This document shows positions 52,094 through 61,349 of a DNA stretch of 64,000 nucleotides, piece after piece. The translations under genes and the position numbers were made by a program. Within the stretch, counting starts at the first letter, position 1; each line of letters starts with the position of its first letter. Below the pieces are notes generated by a model, which did no database searches, had not been told where the DNA came from, and saw only the letters and a program-made list of their open reading frames with translations. Origin of the DNA: Candidatus Sericytochromatia bacterium S15B-MN24 CBMW_12 (GTDB lineage Bacteria > Cyanobacteriota > Sericytochromatia > S15B-MN24 > UBA4093); contig DAZV01000027.1 in assembly GCA_002083825.1 (NCBI GenBank), forward strand, positions 22,666 to 86,665, given 5' to 3'.

Positions 52094-53410
52094 ATGGACG
52101 CCGATCATCAATCGCTTGGCCTCTTCGACACGGCCAGCCCGCAAACCGCACCACCGCTCGCTCACCGGATGCGCCCCCGCCGCCTTGACGACTTCCTCGG
52201 CCAGGAGCACCTGCTCGGCCCCGGAACTCCCCTGCGCGACCTGCTCGCCAAGGATAAGCTGCCAAGCTTGATCCTCTGGGGCCCCCCCGGAACCGGCAAG
52301 ACCTCGCTCGCGCAGCTGATTGCCACCCAGACCCGCCGGATCTTCGTGCCGTTCTCGGCGGTCACCGGCGGCCTCCCCGAGCTGCGCAAACTGCTCCAGG
52401 AGGCCAGGGACCGCCGCCGCATGGGGCAGGGGACCCTGCTCTTCATCGACGAGATTCATCGGTTCAACAAGGCCCAGCAGGATGCGTTCTTGCCACATGT
52501 GGAGGACGGGACCGTGGTGCTGATAGGAGCCACCACCGAGAACCCCTCCTTCGAACTCAACGCCGCCCTGCTGTCACGCGCCAGGGTCATGGTCCTCCGG
52601 CACCTCGACGAGACCTCCCTGCGAAATCTCGTCGAGCGCGCCCTCACCGACGTCGCGTGCGGGTTGGGACTCCCTTCCGGACACCTTTCCGACGAAAGCA
52701 AGGCCCTCTTGGTCGAGTACGCCGGCGGAGACGCCCGCTCGGCCCTGAACGCCCTGGAAACCGTCGCTCCGCTCTCGGAGCGAAGCCCCGAGACCATCGT
52801 TCAGGCCCTTCAGAAGCGGCTCCTTCCCTACGACAAGGGCGGCGAGCAGCATTACGACGTGGTCTCGGCGTTCATCAAGACGGTGAGAGGTTCCGATCCG
52901 GACGCGGCCCTCTACTGGCTGGCGCGCATGCTCGAAGGGGGGGAGGATCCCGTCTTCGTCGCGCGCAGGCTGGTGATCCTGGCGTCCGAGGACGTGGGAA
53001 ACGCCGATCCGCGGGGGATCATGATCGCCGCGTCGTGCATGCAGGCCGTGCAGTTGCTGGGCATGCCGGAGGCGCGGATACCCCTCGCGCAGGCCACGAC
53101 TTACCTGGCGGCGGCGCCCAAGAGCAACGCCAGTTACAAGGGGATCAACGCCGCGATGGCCATGGTGGAGAAGCTTCCCGCTTATCCCGTGCCGCTGCAT
53201 CTCAGAAACGCGCCGACCAAGCTGATGAAGGAGCAGGGGTACGGCAAGGGGTATCTCTATCCCCATGATCATCCGGGGGCCTGGGTTTCGCAGTCGTACT
53301 GGCCGGAGGGGCTGCTGCCCAAGCGGTTCTACGTGCCGACCGAAAACGGAGACGAGGCGCGCCTCAAGGCCCGCCTCGACGATCTCCGCCGACGCAAGCC
53401 CTCGACCTGA
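52094..53410 (+). CDS. rarA: Replication-associated recombination protein RarA (MgsA)
   Basis: This AAA+ ATPase acts at stalled replication forks. The 438-residue product has RPRRLDDFLGQEHLLGPG, Walker A LWGPPGTGKTSLAQLIA, Walker B LLFIDEIHRFNKAQQDAFLP, sensor LIGATTENPSFELNAALLSR and the C-terminal signature IKTVRGSDPDAALYWLARML, LASEDVGNADPRG and YKGINAAMAMVEKLPAYPVP. ATG 52094 gives the usual N-terminus; a frame-mate ATG at 52058 lies upstream of the −10 box. Confidence 0.95.
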   Translation: MDADHQSLGLFDTASPQTAPPLAHRMRPRRLDDFLGQEHLLGPGTPLRDLLAKDKLPSLILWGPPGTGKTSLAQLIATQTRRIFVPFSAVTGGLPELRKLLQEARDRRRMGQGTLLFIDEIHRFNKAQQDAFLPHVEDGTVVLIGATTENPSFELNAALLSRARVMVLRHLDETSLRNLVERALTDVACGLGLPSGHLSDESKALLVEYAGGDARSALNALETVAPLSERSPETIVQALQKRLLPYDKGGEQHYDVVSAFIKTVRGSDPDAALYWLARMLEGGEDPVFVARRLVILASEDVGNADPRGIMIAASCMQAVQLLGMPEARIPLAQATTYLAAAPKSNASYKGINAAMAMVEKLPAYPVPLHLRNAPTKLMKEQGYGKGYLYPHDHPGAWVSQSYWPEGLLPKRFYVPTENGDEARLKARLDDLRRRKPST

Positions 53411-53417
53411 ATCGCCC

Positions 53418-53708
53418 TCAACGCAGAACGCTGGGCCGATCGGGCGCCGTGGCGCCGGTCGGTATCTGGTAAATCTCCTCGACCTTGCGCTGGTGACGCC
53501 TCAATCGCGCCAGCATGAACCAGATGTAGCTCGCGAGACACTGGTTGTCCGCCTCGAAGAAGATCTGCGCCGAGTCCCGAATTTGACGGGAATGAACCGT
53601 CAAGTGGCGCGAATGCTCCGCAGCCAGCTCCTCGAGTAAGATCTGCTCCGCGCCATTGGCGGCCGGTAGGTAATGCTTGAAGCTGCCCATGCTCCTACCC
53701 CCCTTCAC
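53418..53708 (-). CDS. Small uncharacterised protein
   Basis: A 96-residue protein of no recognised family, with FKHYLPAANGAEQILLEELA and an aromatic helix CLASYIWFMLARLRRHQRKV. GTG 53708 follows an AGGGGGG stretch; an ATG at 53690 is an alternative. It converges on the 3' end of rarA (7-bp gap). Probably real given its amphipathic helices and the clean spacing, but unconfirmed. Confidence 0.5.
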   Translation of the reverse strand: MKGGRSMGSFKHYLPAANGAEQILLEELAAEHSRHLTVHSRQIRDSAQIFFEADNQCLASYIWFMLARLRRHQRKVEEIYQIPTGATAPDRPSVLR

Positions 53709-53897
53709 CGTCCCCCCTGACCGAAGGCCCAGGCCTTCGCCCGCTCGTCATCGCAGCGGCTCTGGGGTGTCTTTGCTGGAAGTGGTGGCGATTATCTGAG
53801 GTGTTGCTGGCAGGTGAGGCACATCCCGATGGTTAATTCGTATTCTTTAACAATGAGCCTGAGCCTGTCAACAGGCTAACCCACCATGACATGGAGG

Positions 53898-55220
53898 CTA
53901 AAGCTTGTAGTGAGCGATGCTGCGACTGAGTTGATCCGCCAGAAGCGCCAATTGGCGCGCGCCAGCCGAGACGTGGTGCATCGAAGCCGTCTGTTCCTGC
54001 GTCGTCGCGGCAACCTGCTGGGCTCCGGCGGCCGTCTGCTCCGAGATCGAGGCGATCTGATCGATGGTGGAGACCACCCGCGCCGAACCATCGGCCAACT
54101 GCTGAAAGGCCTCCGAGATCCGGCCAATCTGATCGTCGGTGCTGGACGCCGCTTCCACGATCCGCTCCAGCGCCCCGCCCGCCCGGTTGATCACCACCAC
54201 CCCGTCGTTCACCTCGGTCGAACCCTGGTTCATGGTGTTGACGGCCTTCTCGGTCTCCGCCTGGATCTCCTGGATCATCCCCGCGATCTTACCGACCGCC
54301 TGGGTGCTCTGCTCGGAAAGCTTGCGAACTTCCTCCGCGACCACCGCGAAGCCCCGACCCTGCTCACCCGCTCGCGCCGCCTCGATCGCCGCGTTGAGCG
54401 CCAGCAGGTGGGTCTGCCCCGCGATCCCGTTGATGATCTCGAGAATCCGCCCGATCTGCTTGCCGAGGTCGCCGAGCCGACCGACGACCGCCGAGGACTG
54501 CGACACCTTTTGACGGATCGATTCCATCTTGGCGATCGCCTCGTGCAGATCCTGCTTCCCGTCCTGCGCCGACTGCGTCGTCTTCACCGCCGCCTGGGCC
54601 GCCAACTGCGCCCCCGACGCCACTTCCTGCGCCGCATCCGAAATCCGGCTCATCTCCGCGGCCGTCTGGTTCACGCCCTTGACCTGCTCGCTCGTTCCCA
54701 CCGCCAGCTGATCAATCGTCTCCGCGATCTGCTGGGTCGCATGAAAGGTGTGGTCGGAAGCCTTCTGCATGTTCTGGGAGTGCTCCACCAAGGTCTGCGC
54801 CGTCTCGCGCGTATGCCAGACCAGACTCCGCATCCCCTCGATCAGCGCGCCCACCGCTTCCGACGTCTCCCCCAGGCCATCGTCCACCCGCACATCCCGC
54901 GTCAGGTCCCCCTCAGCGGCCGAGCGCGAAAGCGACACCAGCGAGTGAAACGGATGCATGGAACGGCGATAGGCGAACTCCAGCGACACCAGACTGAGCA
55001 GCGCCAGACCCGTCGCACCCCCCAGACCCACCATCGGACCTCCGATGTGGTAAGCCAGCAGCGTCCCGTAGGTGCAGGTGAGCGCCACGCCCACCGAAAT
55101 CAGCTGGAATCGCGCAAATCCAGCCGGCCGCTTGGCCCTCGGCGGAGCCGAGGGCGGAACGGGGGGAATGGGATTGGGCCGACCGGAACTCAGAGCGGGA
55201 AGTGCGGACTGTTCGAGCAC
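53898..55220 (-). CDS. Methyl-accepting chemotaxis protein (no large sensor domain)
   Basis: The 440-residue chemoreceptor has a proline-rich cytoplasmic N-terminus, two close hydrophobic segments ([20 protein letters not shown] and [20 protein letters not shown]), a HAMP-like region ([16 protein letters not shown]) and a full MCP signalling coil. The hairpin tip reads [20 protein letters not shown] followed by [20 protein letters not shown]. There is almost no periplasmic loop, so it probably senses membrane state or an intracellular partner. The start is GTG 55220, with a perfect AAGGAGG 7 bases upstream. Confidence 0.92.
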   Translation of the reverse strand: MLEQSALPALSSGRPNPIPPVPPSAPPRAKRPAGFARFQLISVGVALTCTYGTLLAYHIGGPMVGLGGATGLALLSLVSLEFAYRRSMHPFHSLVSLSRSAAEGDLTRDVRVDDGLGETSEAVGALIEGMRSLVWHTRETAQTLVEHSQNMQKASDHTFHATQQIAETIDQLAVGTSEQVKGVNQTAAEMSRISDAAQEVASGAQLAAQAAVKTTQSAQDGKQDLHEAIAKMESIRQKVSQSSAVVGRLGDLGKQIGRILEIINGIAGQTHLLALNAAIEAARAGEQGRGFAVVAEEVRKLSEQSTQAVGKIAGMIQEIQAETEKAVNTMNQGSTEVNDGVVVINRAGGALERIVEAASSTDDQIGRISEAFQQLADGSARVVSTIDQIASISEQTAAGAQQVAATTQEQTASMHHVSAGARQLALLADQLSRSIAHYKL

Positions 55221-55352
55221 GTGGGAACCTCCTTGATCGTCGAGGCCATCTTACCCCAACCGCTTGCCTTCCTACCTTGCCTGGGGCCCCCGCCCGATCA
55301 CAAAATTCGACCCCTCACTCTCGCCCAGCATCCCCCATGCAGGAAGCCATGC

Positions 55353-55358
55353 TAGAAT
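55353..55358 (+). promoter_or_regulatory. −10 box (TAGAAT) for the small lipoprotein gene
   Basis: TAGAAT upstream of the 12-bp repeats would start a transcript near 55365 with a leader of about 95 nt. No good −35 was seen. Confidence 0.35.
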
Positions 55359-55368
55359 CGATCCGCTT

Positions 55369-55428
55369 CAAGACGCCATCCAAGACGCCATCCAAGACGT
55401 TATCCAAGACGCCATTCAAGACGCCATT
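55369..55428 (+). repeat. 12-bp tandem repeat in the leader of the lipoprotein gene
   Basis: Five head-to-tail copies of CAAGACGCCATC/T (one reads CAAGACGTTATC), followed by a degenerate sixth, fill most of the presumed untranslated leader. Confidence 0.85.
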
Positions 55429-55458
55429 CAAGTCACTAGCCAGCAGGAGGTCATCGTG

Positions 55459-55992
55459 ATGCGCCAGCGGTTCCTCGTTCCCGTCATCCTCGCGGCTCTG
55501 GCCCTGTCGGCCTGCTCCACGCCCCCCATCACCACCCCCACGGTCGAGTCGACGGTCACCATGAACCAGATCGTCCCCGGCATGCCCGACACCCCCATGC
55601 CGGTCCTCGTTCCGCCCGCGGGGCCCTTCGACTTGCCGGCCCTGGGCATCGACGTTCCCGCGAACGCCCGCAGCGTCACCCTCAGCTCCGCGATCCTGCA
55701 CCTCGACGTCCGCAACCAGATGAAGATCCCCCTCTCGCTGGGAATCTTCCTCGGTGGCGATCGCGACCAGGTCTACGACGCCGCGAACTTGCTCGGAGAG
55801 GTCGAGATCGCCCCCGAGCAGACCGGCCGCATCGACCAAAACGTGAAGGACCCCACCCTCTTCAAGGCCGAAAAGGTCTGGGTGGGCATCCGCTTCCGCA
55901 CCGCCGGCTCGAACGGCAAGCTCGTGACCGTCCAGGGCAGCGACGCCATCGTGATAGGCGCCAGCGCCACCGTCCAGGTCAAGCTCTTCTGA
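55459..55992 (+). CDS. LEA-14/late-embryogenesis-like small lipoprotein
   Basis: The 177-residue product has a clear lipoprotein signal (LVPVILAALALSACS). The mature part is strand-rich (ARSVTLSSAILHLDVRNQMK, IPLSLGIFLGGDRDQVYDAA, then DAIVIGASATVQVKLF), loosely like immunoglobulin-type or LEA-14/WHy folds; the family is not certain. AGGAGG lies 8 bases before ATG 55459; a GTG three bases earlier is also possible. It converges with the ABC exporter genes. Confidence 0.6.
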   Translation: MRQRFLVPVILAALALSACSTPPITTPTVESTVTMNQIVPGMPDTPMPVLVPPAGPFDLPALGIDVPANARSVTLSSAILHLDVRNQMKIPLSLGIFLGGDRDQVYDAANLLGEVEIAPEQTGRIDQNVKDPTLFKAEKVWVGIRFRTAGSNGKLVTVQGSDAIVIGASATVQVKLF

Positions 55993-55999
55993 TCCTCGA

Positions 56000-57814
56000 T
56001 CAGGACGTGACGCCCTCGGCCTGCTGGATGCGCCAGAGGGAACGGTAGATTCCCCCTTGCCTCAGCAGCTCCGCATGCGTGCCGACCTCCTGGATCCGCC
56101 CCTTGTTCATGACGATGATCGCGTCGGCCTGCTGGATGGTCGAGAGCCGATGGGCCACGATCAAGGTGGTCCGGCCCCTGGATACCGTCCTCAGCGCCTC
56201 CTGGATGATCCGCTCGGACTCCGAGTCGATGTGCGCGGTCGCCTCGTCGAGGATCAAGATGGCCGGATCGTAGGCGATCGCCCGAGCGAAGGCTATCAAC
56301 TGCCGCTCGCCCAGGCTCAACGTCGCTCCCCGCTCGGCCACCACCGTGTCGTAGCCGTCCGGCTGCCGCATGATGAAGTCGTGAGCCCCCACCAGCTTGG
56401 CCGCCGCCTCGACCTCCGCGTCGGAGAGATCCTGGCTCAGGCGCAAGTTGTCCCGCAACGTCCCGGTGAAGAGGAAGACATCCTGCTGAACGATGCCCAC
56501 GTGCCGTCGCAGGAACTCCTGAGGCAGCTCCCGAACATCGATGCCGTCGATCGACACCCGCCCTTCCTGGACGTCGTAGAACCGGGTCACCAGGTTGAGA
56601 ATGCTCGACTTGCCCGCCCCGGTATGCCCCACGAAAGCCACGGTCTGGCCCGGTTTCACGCTGAAGCTCACGTCCTGGAGCACCCAGTTCGGCTCCGCGT
56701 AGGCGAAGCGCACGCTCTCGAAGGCCACACCCCCCGCGACGCCCTCCGGCCGAATCGGCTGCTCGGCATCCCGCACGGCAGGCGGCGTGTCGAGTAGCTG
56801 GAAGATGCGCTCCGCGGACGCCATGGCGGCTTGCAAGATGTTGAACTTCTCGGCCAGCTCGTTGATGGGGTTGAACATGTGCCGAACGTACGAGGTGAAG
56901 AGGTAGAGGACGCCCACCGAAAGCCCCGCATGCAGCACCTCGTTCCCCCCGTACCAGAGGACCAGGGCCAAGGCCAGCATGCTGAGCAGATCCAGGACGG
57001 GCCGGAAGAACGCGTAAAGCGCGAGGTGACTCATGCTCGCCCGGTAATGCGCCTGGTTGACGGCCGCAAACTCGGCCAACTGCCTGGCCTCGCGGTTGAA
57101 GAGCTGCACCACCCGCATGCCGTTGAGGCTCTCGGCGAGGGTCGCGTTGATCCCCGCCAAGAGCGTCCGGACCTCCCGAAAGGCCACCCGCGTGCGGCTC
57201 CGGAAGATCCAGACGGTGATCGCCACCAGCGGAGTCACCGCGAAGATCACCCCCGCCAGCCCCCCATGCAGCCGCAGCATCATGACCGCCACCCCCACGA
57301 TCAGCACGAGGTCCTTGAAAAGATTCACCAGCACCGAGGTGTACATCTCGTTCAGAGCCTCGGTGTCGTTGGTGACCCGCGTCACGAGCCGCCCCGCCGG
57401 ATGCCGATCGAAGAAGCTCAGGCTCATCCCCTGCAAATGATCGAAAACGTCCTGCCGGATCGTCCGGATGATCTGCTGGCCCGTCTTCTGCAAGAGAACC
57501 GCCTCGCCGTAGCTGAGGGCGAACCTCCCGAGCAATACGACCAGAAAACCCGCGGCCAGCCACAGGAGTCTCGGCGCGTAGTCCCCCCGCAGCGACGGCT
57601 CCAGGGCCATCGCCGGCGTGATGACGTCGTCGATGGCGATCTTGACCAGGTAAGGGAACGCCAGGCTCGCCACGCTGGTAAGCCCCACCAAGAACAGGCA
57701 AAGACCCAGGCTGGCCACGTGAGGCCGCGCGTAAGTCAGAAGCCGCCGCAGAAGCTGAGTATCCAGCTTGCGAGCGAGCGTTTCCTCGTCATGAATGCCG
57801 GCCGCTCGCCTCAT
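56000..57814 (-). CDS. ABC exporter half-transporter, consensus Walker B partner
   Basis: The 604-residue protein has a six-helix transmembrane domain (HVASLGLCLFLVGLTSVASL early; FFDRHPAGRLVTRVTNDTEA coupling region) and an ABC cassette with Walker A AFVGHTGAGKSSILNLVTR and Walker B AILILDEATAHIDSESE. The signature is degenerate (TLSLGERQLIAFAR, not LSGGQ). Together with the next gene's degenerate Walker B this predicts one inactive composite ATP site, as in heterodimeric exporters such as BmrCD or TM287/288. ATG 57814 overlaps the upstream gene's stop (ATGA) and follows GGAGGAGGG. Substrate unknown. Confidence 0.92.
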   Translation of the reverse strand: MRRAAGIHDEETLARKLDTQLLRRLLTYARPHVASLGLCLFLVGLTSVASLAFPYLVKIAIDDVITPAMALEPSLRGDYAPRLLWLAAGFLVVLLGRFALSYGEAVLLQKTGQQIIRTIRQDVFDHLQGMSLSFFDRHPAGRLVTRVTNDTEALNEMYTSVLVNLFKDLVLIVGVAVMMLRLHGGLAGVIFAVTPLVAITVWIFRSRTRVAFREVRTLLAGINATLAESLNGMRVVQLFNREARQLAEFAAVNQAHYRASMSHLALYAFFRPVLDLLSMLALALVLWYGGNEVLHAGLSVGVLYLFTSYVRHMFNPINELAEKFNILQAAMASAERIFQLLDTPPAVRDAEQPIRPEGVAGGVAFESVRFAYAEPNWVLQDVSFSVKPGQTVAFVGHTGAGKSSILNLVTRFYDVQEGRVSIDGIDVRELPQEFLRRHVGIVQQDVFLFTGTLRDNLRLSQDLSDAEVEAAAKLVGAHDFIMRQPDGYDTVVAERGATLSLGERQLIAFARAIAYDPAILILDEATAHIDSESERIIQEALRTVSRGRTTLIVAHRLSTIQQADAIIVMNKGRIQEVGTHAELLRQGGIYRSLWRIQQAEGVTS

Positions 57815-59640
57815 CTCGCCGTTCCCTCCTCCCAAGCCGCGACGGCTATCTCCCGCTCCGCTCCCGTGGCCTCTTCGAGGGTCGCTTCCAGTTGTTGCAG
57901 CTCCCAGAGGCTCCGGTACTCGCCTCCCAGGGCCAGCAAGTCGGCGTGCTTGCCGCGCTCGACGATCCGGCCGCGCTCCAGCACGATGATCAGGTCGGCG
58001 TGCTGGAGGGCCGAGACCCGGTGGGAGATGAGCAGGGACGTGCGGTCGTGCATGACCGGAAGCAGGGTCTCCAGGATCCGGGCTTCGGTGCGGGTGTCGA
58101 CCGCCGATAGGCAGTCGTCCAGAACCAGGATGGGCGCGTCCTTGAGCAGGGCCCGGGCGATCGAGACCCGCTGCCGCTGACCGCCCGAAAGCGTGATCCC
58201 GCGCTCGCCGAGCATGGTCTCGTAGCCATGGGGGAGCTCCTGGATCTCCCCGTCGAGCTGCGCCATGCGCGAAGCCCGGAGAACGGCGTCCTCGACCGTG
58301 CTGCTATCGGGTTCCATGTCCCGTTTCCCCGAAACGAACGCGATATTCTCCCGAATCGAGGTCGAGAAGAGAAAGGCGTCCTGGGGAACCATGCCGATCG
58401 CCTGCCGCAGCGCGCCGGGATCGAGCCGATTGACGCAGATCCCGTCGAGGAAGACCGTCTCGTCGGGAGGATTGAAGGCGCGGGTGAGAAGGCTGGCGAG
58501 CGTGCTCTTGCCGGAGCCGGTTCTTCCGACGATCCCGAGCGTCTCGCCTGGGCGAACCTCCAGGGTGACGTCTTCCAGCGCGGGCGGAAGGTGCGGGGCG
58601 TAGCGGAAGGTGAGGTTCCGGATCGAGAGGGCGCCTTGCCAGGAAGCCGGAGCGACGGAGTCGGGTAGGGCGCGAATCTCGGGGACCTCGTCGAAGAGGG
58701 CCTGCAAGCGGCTCATCGAGGCGGAGGCGCGCTGCGCCATGTTGATGGTCCGGCCCAGACCGGTCATGGGCCAGACGAGCATGTGCAGGTAGGAGGTGAA
58801 GGCGACGAACTGCCCGAGGGTGATGTCGCCCTGAAGGACGAGCAAGCCGCCGTAGGCGATGCAGACGAGCGTGCCGACACCGTCGAGCAGGCCCACGAGC
58901 GGCTCGAAGAGGCTCTGCGCGCGGGTCAAGCTGACGAAGTTCCCGTAATACGCCTCGTTCGATACGGCGAAGCGCTTCTTCTCGGCGTCTTCCTGGGCGA
59001 AGGCCTTGATGACGCGGGCGCCCGAGACGTTTTCCTGGACGCGGTCGCTCAGGGCGCTGAAGGCTGCTTGCACGCGCTTGTAGCGATCGTGGACCTGCCC
59101 GCCGAGGCGGAACTGGATGAAGGCCAGGAGGGGCAGCGGCAGAAAGGCCGCGAGCGTGAGGCGCCAGTCGATGGCGATCGCCATCACGGCCAGCGTCCCG
59201 ATGCCCAAGGCGGTCGCGTCCCAGCCCGCCATGACCCCTTCGCCGGCAAGCGCCCGGATGGCGTTCAGGTCGTTGGTCGCATGCGCCATCAGATCGCCCA
59301 CCTTCTTGCGGTGGTAGAAGCTCGCCGACAGGCTCTGGAAGTGCGAGAAGAGCCGTTCCCGCAGGTCGCGCTCGATCCGGCGCGCCGTCCCGAAGACGAA
59401 GATCCGCCAAACGAACCTGAAAATCGCGATCCCGACCGCCGCGGCGAGAACCAGGCCCGCGGTCCGGGCGATGTCCGGAGCGGCTAGCCGGCCTTGCCGC
59501 AGGGAGTCGATGAACTGGCCGATGATCCAGGGGATGGTGAGCTGACCGACGTTGCAAAGGCTGAGCGCGAGAACCCCCACCAGGTACCGGGGCCAGTATT
59601 TGCCCAGGATGGCCGCAAGCTGGAGCAGGGACTCGCGCAT
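57811..59640 (-). CDS. ABC exporter half-transporter, degenerate Walker B partner
   Basis: The 609-residue protein has the exporter membrane domain (YLVGVLALSLCNVGQLTIPW, SFYHRKKVGDLMAHATNDLN) and a cassette with Walker A GIVGRTGSGKSTLASLLTR and a normal signature ITLSGGQRQRVSIARALLKD. Walker B is ILVLDDCLSAVDTRTE, with Asp in place of the catalytic Glu. That is the hallmark of the non-hydrolytic half in heterodimeric ABC exporters. It lies upstream of its partner with a 4-bp overlap. Start ATG 59640 is preferred; TTG 59715 would overlap the kinase gene by 52 bp. Confidence 0.92.
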   Translation of the reverse strand: MRESLLQLAAILGKYWPRYLVGVLALSLCNVGQLTIPWIIGQFIDSLRQGRLAAPDIARTAGLVLAAAVGIAIFRFVWRIFVFGTARRIERDLRERLFSHFQSLSASFYHRKKVGDLMAHATNDLNAIRALAGEGVMAGWDATALGIGTLAVMAIAIDWRLTLAAFLPLPLLAFIQFRLGGQVHDRYKRVQAAFSALSDRVQENVSGARVIKAFAQEDAEKKRFAVSNEAYYGNFVSLTRAQSLFEPLVGLLDGVGTLVCIAYGGLLVLQGDITLGQFVAFTSYLHMLVWPMTGLGRTINMAQRASASMSRLQALFDEVPEIRALPDSVAPASWQGALSIRNLTFRYAPHLPPALEDVTLEVRPGETLGIVGRTGSGKSTLASLLTRAFNPPDETVFLDGICVNRLDPGALRQAIGMVPQDAFLFSTSIRENIAFVSGKRDMEPDSSTVEDAVLRASRMAQLDGEIQELPHGYETMLGERGITLSGGQRQRVSIARALLKDAPILVLDDCLSAVDTRTEARILETLLPVMHDRTSLLISHRVSALQHADLIIVLERGRIVERGKHADLLALGGEYRSLWELQQLEATLEEATGAEREIAVAAWEEGTAR

Positions 59641-59663
59641 GGAGAGGGACCGGTCAACGTCGC

Positions 59664-61349
59664 TCAAGAGGGTCGCGCGGCCGTGGCGGGCTGAGCCAGC
59701 CAGAAGCTGAAGCAAGAACCGCGCCCCGGCTCCGAGGTCACCGTGAGCGTGCCGCCATGCAACTCGACGAGTTGCTTGGCGATGGCGAGCCCCAGGCCCG
59801 AGCCGCCGTAGCCCCGGGTCGTGCTGCTGTCCACCTGGACGAAGCGATCGAAGATCCGCTCCTGATCCGCCGCCGGGATGCCGATGCCGGTGTCATGGAC
59901 CTCGGTGAGGATGCCTTCGCCGGAGCGATGGACGCGCAGGGTGAGCGTTCCGCCTTCGGGCGTGAACTTGATGGCGTTGCTGACCAGGTTGAAGAGCACC
60001 TGCTCGATCTCCTCGGGCGAGAACCAGAGCGCCCTGATGCCCGGCTCCAGATCGAGCTTCACTTCCAGCCGCTTGGCGGCGAGCTGGGGGCGAAAGGCCT
60101 CGAGGACGCTGCCGAGGAACTCCGGGTAGTCGTTCCAGGTCGGATGAAGGGTGAACTTTCCCGCGTCGATCCGGGTGAGGTCGAGGATGGCGTTGACCAG
60201 CCTCAAGACCCGGTTCGAGCCATGGAGGATGTTGTCGACGAAGTCGTCCTGGTCGGGAGTGAGATCGCCGGCCACCCCGTCCTTGAGCATCGAGCCGTAG
60301 CCCATGATCTGGTTGAGCGGGGTGCGGAGCTCGTGGCTCATGTTGGACATGAAGTCGGTCTTGATCTGGTCCATGCGCCGCAGCTCCTCGTTGGCCAGCC
60401 TCAGCTCCTCGTTGGCGAAGTGGAGACTCAAGGTGCGCTCCTGGACCGTGGCGTCGAGATCGTCGATGCTCTCTTGTTGCAGGCGCATCAGCCGGCGTTC
60501 GGGGGTGGTGTCGAAGCCTATCAGGGCTCCGCCCGTGTAGCGCCCATGGCGATCCAGGAAGGGGATGCTCATCAGGCGGTAATGCAGCTCGTTCTCGCCT
60601 GCGAAAGTGACCTCGACGCTCGCGCCGGTCTCCGGATGCGCCATCATATCGAGCATGCGCGCCTCGATTTCCGGGCTGTTGTCGAAACGATCCTTCACCT
60701 TGGCCCAGATCTCGATCAGCGGGCCGCCCTTGAAGTCGTCGGGAACGCCGAGCGCCGACTTGAAGGCATGGTTGGGCTGGAGGACGTCGAGTCTGGAGTC
60801 GAGGAAGCAAACGGGCAAGGGAATGGCGTTCGTCAGGAGTTCCAGGCGCTGTGTCATCACATCGGCCTTGGCGGCGAGCCGATCGTTTTCCAGCGTGCAG
60901 GCTACCGCCTGGACCGGCAGGCGGAGGCCCTGAAGATCCTCTCGGGTGAAGCGATTGGCATTCGTGGCCGAGCGGGCGAAGAGCATGGCGCCCAGGACGC
61001 GCTGGCTGGACATGATGGGAAGGAAGATCATGCTCGAGATGCGCTTGGCGGCCGGTGAGCGAAAGCGCCAGGGAGAGTCGCCCAGATCGAGGATGCTGGG
61101 GGACTCGAAATCGAGCGAATCTTCGATCTCCGCCCAGAGGGTGATGGCCTCGGCTGCCGAGAGGTCCCAAGATCGTTCCAATGACAGGTGGCCGGGACTG
61201 AAGTCACCGCGCCAGAGGGCGGCGATCGGCGCGTCGAGGACCCGACGCGCGCGCGTGGTGAACTCCGCCAGGATGTCGGGAGCGTAGAGCGGGAAGTCGC
61301 TGAAGGCCCCCAGGACCTGGGTGGTTCGCGGATCGTCCGACGGACTCAT
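59664..61349 (-). CDS. Cytoplasmic GAF/PAS sensor histidine kinase
   Basis: The 561-residue protein has no membrane helix. An N-terminal GAF-like region (about 24-160: MIFLPIMSSQRVLGAMLFAR) is followed by a PAS domain (LTNAIPLPVCFLDSRLDVLQ, GGALIGFDTTPERRLMRLQQ), a coiled coil, the HisKA box FMSNMSHELRTPLNQIMGYG and a HATPase with [24 protein letters not shown] and YGGSGLGLAIAKQLVELHGG. It overlaps the Clp-N gene upstream (ATGA) and precedes the ABC exporter. It might control that exporter, but no response regulator is seen. Confidence 0.9.
   Translation of the reverse strand: MSPSDDPRTTQVLGAFSDFPLYAPDILAEFTTRARRVLDAPIAALWRGDFSPGHLSLERSWDLSAAEAITLWAEIEDSLDFESPSILDLGDSPWRFRSPAAKRISSMIFLPIMSSQRVLGAMLFARSATNANRFTREDLQGLRLPVQAVACTLENDRLAAKADVMTQRLELLTNAIPLPVCFLDSRLDVLQPNHAFKSALGVPDDFKGGPLIEIWAKVKDRFDNSPEIEARMLDMMAHPETGASVEVTFAGENELHYRLMSIPFLDRHGRYTGGALIGFDTTPERRLMRLQQESIDDLDATVQERTLSLHFANEELRLANEELRRMDQIKTDFMSNMSHELRTPLNQIMGYGSMLKDGVAGDLTPDQDDFVDNILHGSNRVLRLVNAILDLTRIDAGKFTLHPTWNDYPEFLGSVLEAFRPQLAAKRLEVKLDLEPGIRALWFSPEEIEQVLFNLVSNAIKFTPEGGTLTLRVHRSGEGILTEVHDTGIGIPAADQERIFDRFVQVDSSTTRGYGGSGLGLAIAKQLVELHGGTLTVTSEPGRGSCFSFWLAQPATAARPS

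Noticed and set aside
55773..57701. 642-codon frame overlapping the ABC exporter gene
   Set aside because: Same strand, other frame, glycine/arginine-rich; the exporter frame has complete ABC motifs.
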